Source: Riptortus pedestris (taxonomy: Eukaryota > Arthropoda > Insecta > Hemiptera > Alydidae). Taken from it: a DNA stretch of 64,000 bases. Shown piece after piece: positions 60,999 through 64,000 of the stretch (the stretch's first letter is position 1; each line of letters starts with the position of its first letter). The stretch spans positions 96,406,501 through 96,470,500 of the forward strand of contig CM032228.1 in assembly GCA_019009955.1 (NCBI GenBank), read 5' to 3'. The notes under the pieces were generated by a model that saw only the letters and a program-made list of their open reading frames with translations, made no database searches and was not told where the DNA came from. Made by a program: the position numbers and the translations under genes.

Positions 60999-61070
60999 CT
61001 AAAAATAATAGAAATGATAATGCTACAAACAAGAAGATATGCAAAAAGAAAAAAAAAGTTTTCAACTTAC
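60999..61070 (-). other. Short intron of the zinc-finger gene
   Basis: On the minus strand a consensus donor GTAAGT (61070-61065) and an acceptor preceded by pyrimidines (CTATTATTTTTAG, ending 60999) bound 72 bp. The size is normal for short insect introns. Confidence 0.6.
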
Positions 61071-61091
61071 TTCTTGTGGCAAATCTTTAAG
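61071..61091 (-). CDS. Possible 21-nt exon of the zinc-finger gene
   Basis: Between an acceptor CAG (61092-61094) and the donor at 61070 lie exactly seven codons (LKDLPQE) in frame with the main exon. A stop (TAA) lies just upstream, so either this is a micro-exon spliced at the CAG or the exon is longer 5' UTR with translation starting at Met10 of the main exon. Confidence 0.35.
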
Positions 61092-61836
61092 CTGTTACAA
61101 TTTATCTCACTTATGCAAAAAACAAAACAATTAAAGTTGTTTGATCCTACTGTGTTCACTGTCCAAATCACATGTCCCTGAAATTCAATGATTTTATTCG
61201 TAACCGTTTAAGGTCTCCATAAACATAAATTAAACGATAAAAATTAAGGAAAAGAAAGCATAACTTATTGAGAAAGTTAATAGCCTAATTCAGAAGCAAC
61301 AAACTTTATATCATTAAAGCAGACGAAAAAATAGTACTTTAACAATTCATATATTTCTATATAACTAGATTTACTGATTAAGATGGTTGAGTGTATGTGT
61401 TTGAGTTCATTAAGTAACTGTTTTTCCTTAAATTCAATACAATGTCATAGAACAACATAAAAAAGGAAACAAAATGTAATTATACAGAACACATGCCTTC
61501 CTAATAATAATCAGGCCTTAGAGCTTTATGTACTGTTGTTTATTTAGTCCTATTTTCAATTATTAAGATTAGGTATACTAAATAAGATCAACAATTAATT
61601 AATATACATATCACATTTTTTAATCATTTTTACTTTGGGAATGTATTCACAAAACTCCTGAAACAAGCACACTCTTTGTTTATAAGAAGTTTGTTCCTTG
61701 TCAATAATGAAGTTCTGTAATGCTATCTGTTTCAAATTGCATAATTGTGGAATAACTTTCAATAAATACATCATCAATAAAATATTTTGAAAATTATCTC
61801 TATCAGACGAGAAACAAGGGGAATATATAGCTATAC

Positions 61837-61936
61837 ATCATCAACTTCAGCAATCAATACCTCCACAAATTTGTTGGCTGTTACAAATGAATACTGGTAT
61901 TTGGTATCAGTAATTGGCCTAATGGATTCTAAAAGC
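61837..61936 (-). CDS. Possible upstream coding exon
   Basis: After a TTTTTTTAG acceptor, the minus strand encodes LLESIRPITDTKYQYSFVT followed by ANKFVEVLIAEVDD, then a GTATAG that could be a weak donor. The frame would join phase 0 to the 21-nt exon. The text looks protein-like and is unlike its AT-rich surroundings, but I do not recognise it. Confidence 0.3.
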
Positions 61937-63489
61937 CTAAAAAAACAGTTTAGCCAACATTTAGGAATTTATTTTCTTCCTTTCTCCAAAGAGTCAAGCG
62001 TCAAATTTCCTTCATACTATTAAAGAACATAAACTAATATATGTCAGGAATAAATGAATTAAAACAGAGATAGTTTTTAAAACATCTTGAAAGCAAAGGA
62101 AAGAAAAACTGAGAACAACACTGGCACTAATATGCTGTGCTGTCTCAATCTAGGCATGTCATGCCATTACACGAAGCTATTTTGAAATATATCTGTGTTT
62201 ACATACATGAATTCCTAACGTTTATTAGTTTTAGTTCTTTAATAATAAAAAGTAAATTTTAAACTTAACTTGGAGAAAAGAAGAAAATAAATTCTAAAAT
62301 GTTGCTATAACTGTTTTTAAGCTTATAAAAGCATTTGGTTGACCAATTACCATATCAATCCTTTTCAATACTGGTAGTTTAAAAGCTAAACTAAACTCAG
62401 AGGAACAGATCATGAAAAACCAGAGCCTACCTCCTAATATTTTTCATAATCATCTTTTCTGTTGCATTGTTGGTGTTATCAATCAAGGTTTCCTCATGGA
62501 ACTGAGTGAGTATTAGAGAAAAGAAGTCCAAGAACAAAGACTATTTACTGCACTGCTGAAGGAAATTTATTGTGTCATAAAATTCAAACCGGGTACTATC
62601 ATAATACTAAAAAAATCCTTCAGGGATAGTAGGAGTTATGTTAGGATGCTGTGAGTGTTTCCAGACTCAAGAATGGTAAAAGTTAAGACTTCCCACCAAG
62701 TAACATTTTTAATGTTTTAGGTCTTTTGTCGCTTCAAAATATACCCCGGTATAAACATTGTAGTAGTGAAATCATAGTCAGAGCTCTTAATACAATATTA
62801 ATTGAGTAAATCGGGTTTGAAACATCAACCAGTGCAACAAAAAAAAGAAGTAATCTAAATTTGGACTCTATGATTTATTAGCAATATCAATTATAAAAAT
62901 AGCAACACCCTACAAAAATGGTCATTCTTATGTTTGTGGTTTTGATGTTTGTTCAATGAACAAAATCATTTTAAAATTTAATTTTCAGCAAGAATCCAAT
63001 CATCATACATTAGAAGTTGTTTCCTTTTTTTTTACTGTAATCCTGTCTAATATAGGATGCACATAGTTAATACATCAAACCCAATTAATATTGCATTGAG
63101 CACCCTGAGTATAGCTGGCATTTTCAAGTCAATATAGTAGCCAAGAATGTTTATACGAGATTATTTCTTGAATAATTCATTCTGAGTATGAATAGATTAG
63201 CTAGGGAAATTTTATTTTGAACTTGGCATTTTATGTGTAAACAAATGTGTTACTTATAAAGATACCTGGTTAGTAGGAAGAATTATAATTCCTCATGGTA
63301 TTCCACATCCAAGTCATCATTATTGAGGGTTTTTGGTATAGGATGTGACACAATTTTTTCTACCAATGTTTTTCTTAACATGCTGTTCGGTGCTACTGAG
63401 TATCTTAACTGAGAATGAGGATCTATCTGCTCTCCTACTCAATATATTTTTACCTGTCTAGTCTGGTTCCAGGGATAGAGTCGATGTAC
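61937..63489. other. AT-rich, nothing recognised
   Basis: Expected to include the 5' flank or introns of the zinc-finger gene, and 3' sequence of the Penelope-like element at its right end. No promoter motif can be supported. Confidence 0.35.
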
Positions 63490-64000
63490 TTATGAATAGA
63501 GGTCAAATACAACATTTCTTAGATCATTATTTCTTGGTGTTTCTTCTGTATCACTAGGATTGATTACTGATCTTTTTGGGATACCGGGTGTCCACAGTTT
63601 GCTGAGTTTAAAGCCGTCTTCTCTATTCAAATTATTCGGATGATTTGTCATTTCAATGGCTTCTCTAACAATAGTTTCTTGAATGTTCAATACTTTCGCC
63701 AAAACATTGACTTCATCTAATTTTACTTGCCAATTCAAATTATGAAAATAATTAACACTGCAAATTTCATTACATTTTATTACTTAACAGATTTTAGGGG
63801 CTCAAATACTCTTGTGCATATCAACCCACTTGTTTGTCCAATATATTCTTTTCCACACGGACTGCAGGTCATCTTTTGCAGTTAGTATCATCTGGTTTAT
63901 TTTCTTGCCAGTAATGAAGAGAATTTTCATCATCATTTCCAATTTTCCTTTCACAAAAGGTATAATGGCAGGTTTATTGTTAATAACCATTATCTTTGCG
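63490..64000 (-). mobile_element. Penelope-like element: RT end and GIY-YIG endonuclease, decayed
   Basis: Minus frame from the window edge: PAIIPFVKGKLEMMMKIL, INQMILTAKDDLQSVWKR, IYWTNKWVDMHKSI, stop. In the same frame, after two stops, NWQVKLDEVNVLAKVLN, VREAIEMTNHPNNLNRED, GFKLSKLW. In arthropod Penelope-like elements these correspond to the RT end (IPFVKG...ILKKH...AKD), the GIY-YIG core (P..CG..YIGQT...V..R) and the C-terminal tail (REAIEI..H.NNFNREDG..LS..W). The GIY-YIG start is damaged. RT proper lies beyond 64000. Confidence 0.75.

Overview
This window looks like nuclear DNA from an arthropod, most likely an insect. It is AT-rich, has long (TA)n tracts, splice signals, tRNA-derived SINEs, LINEs, rolling-circle transposons and a DUF4817-type Tc1/mariner transposase, and no bacterial-style gene packing. 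I cannot name the species. Only two substantial open reading frames are convincing: an intact transposase ORF (2531-3622, minus) and the main exon of a zinc-finger gene (59994-60998, minus). Almost everything else is transposon remnant or AT-rich DNA that I cannot assign. Many apparent short ORFs come from TA repeats (YIYIYI) or are shadows of transposons.

Left part (1-42 kb). The dominant family is a short non-autonomous element, about 620-640 bp when complete. It has an AGCAGATTTCCC 5' end, a (TA)n core, an inverted GGGAAATCT motif near the 3' end, a 6-bp stem-loop and a TTTT end. This is the layout of Helentron-associated HINE/DINE-1 elements. Full copies lie at 31040-31655 and 39791-40428, and many partial copies are scattered. 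At 35901-37988 at least three 5' ends and four 3' ends are joined head to tail. Two classical Helitrons are recognisable by TC and CTRR ends and A^T target sites (10450-11631 and 24716-25351). A third lacks a clear 5' end (3724-5080). They share a roughly 298-bp internal tandem module, and two of them sit in TA tracts next to HINE sequence. Also present are degraded LINEs of several types (APE/gag type, R2-like with restriction-like endonuclease, RNase H type, and RT C-terminal tails), a Leu/Ser-tRNA-like SINE family, a 38-bp minisatellite (about 38285-38790) and a roughly 590-bp imperfect palindrome (28686-29277).

Right part (42-64 kb). This is visibly more AT-rich and quieter, with older and fewer transposons: LINE fragments at 43.2-44.0 and 58.6-59.0 kb, worn SINEs and two or three ancient HINE pieces. 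The zinc-finger gene lies here with a 72-bp upstream intron, a possible 21-nt exon and a possible further exon near 61.9 kb. The window ends inside a decayed Penelope-like element (63490-64000, minus).

There is no operon-like cooperation. The story is one of nested transposons, with the HINE family supplying TA tracts that other rolling-circle elements use as insertion sites.
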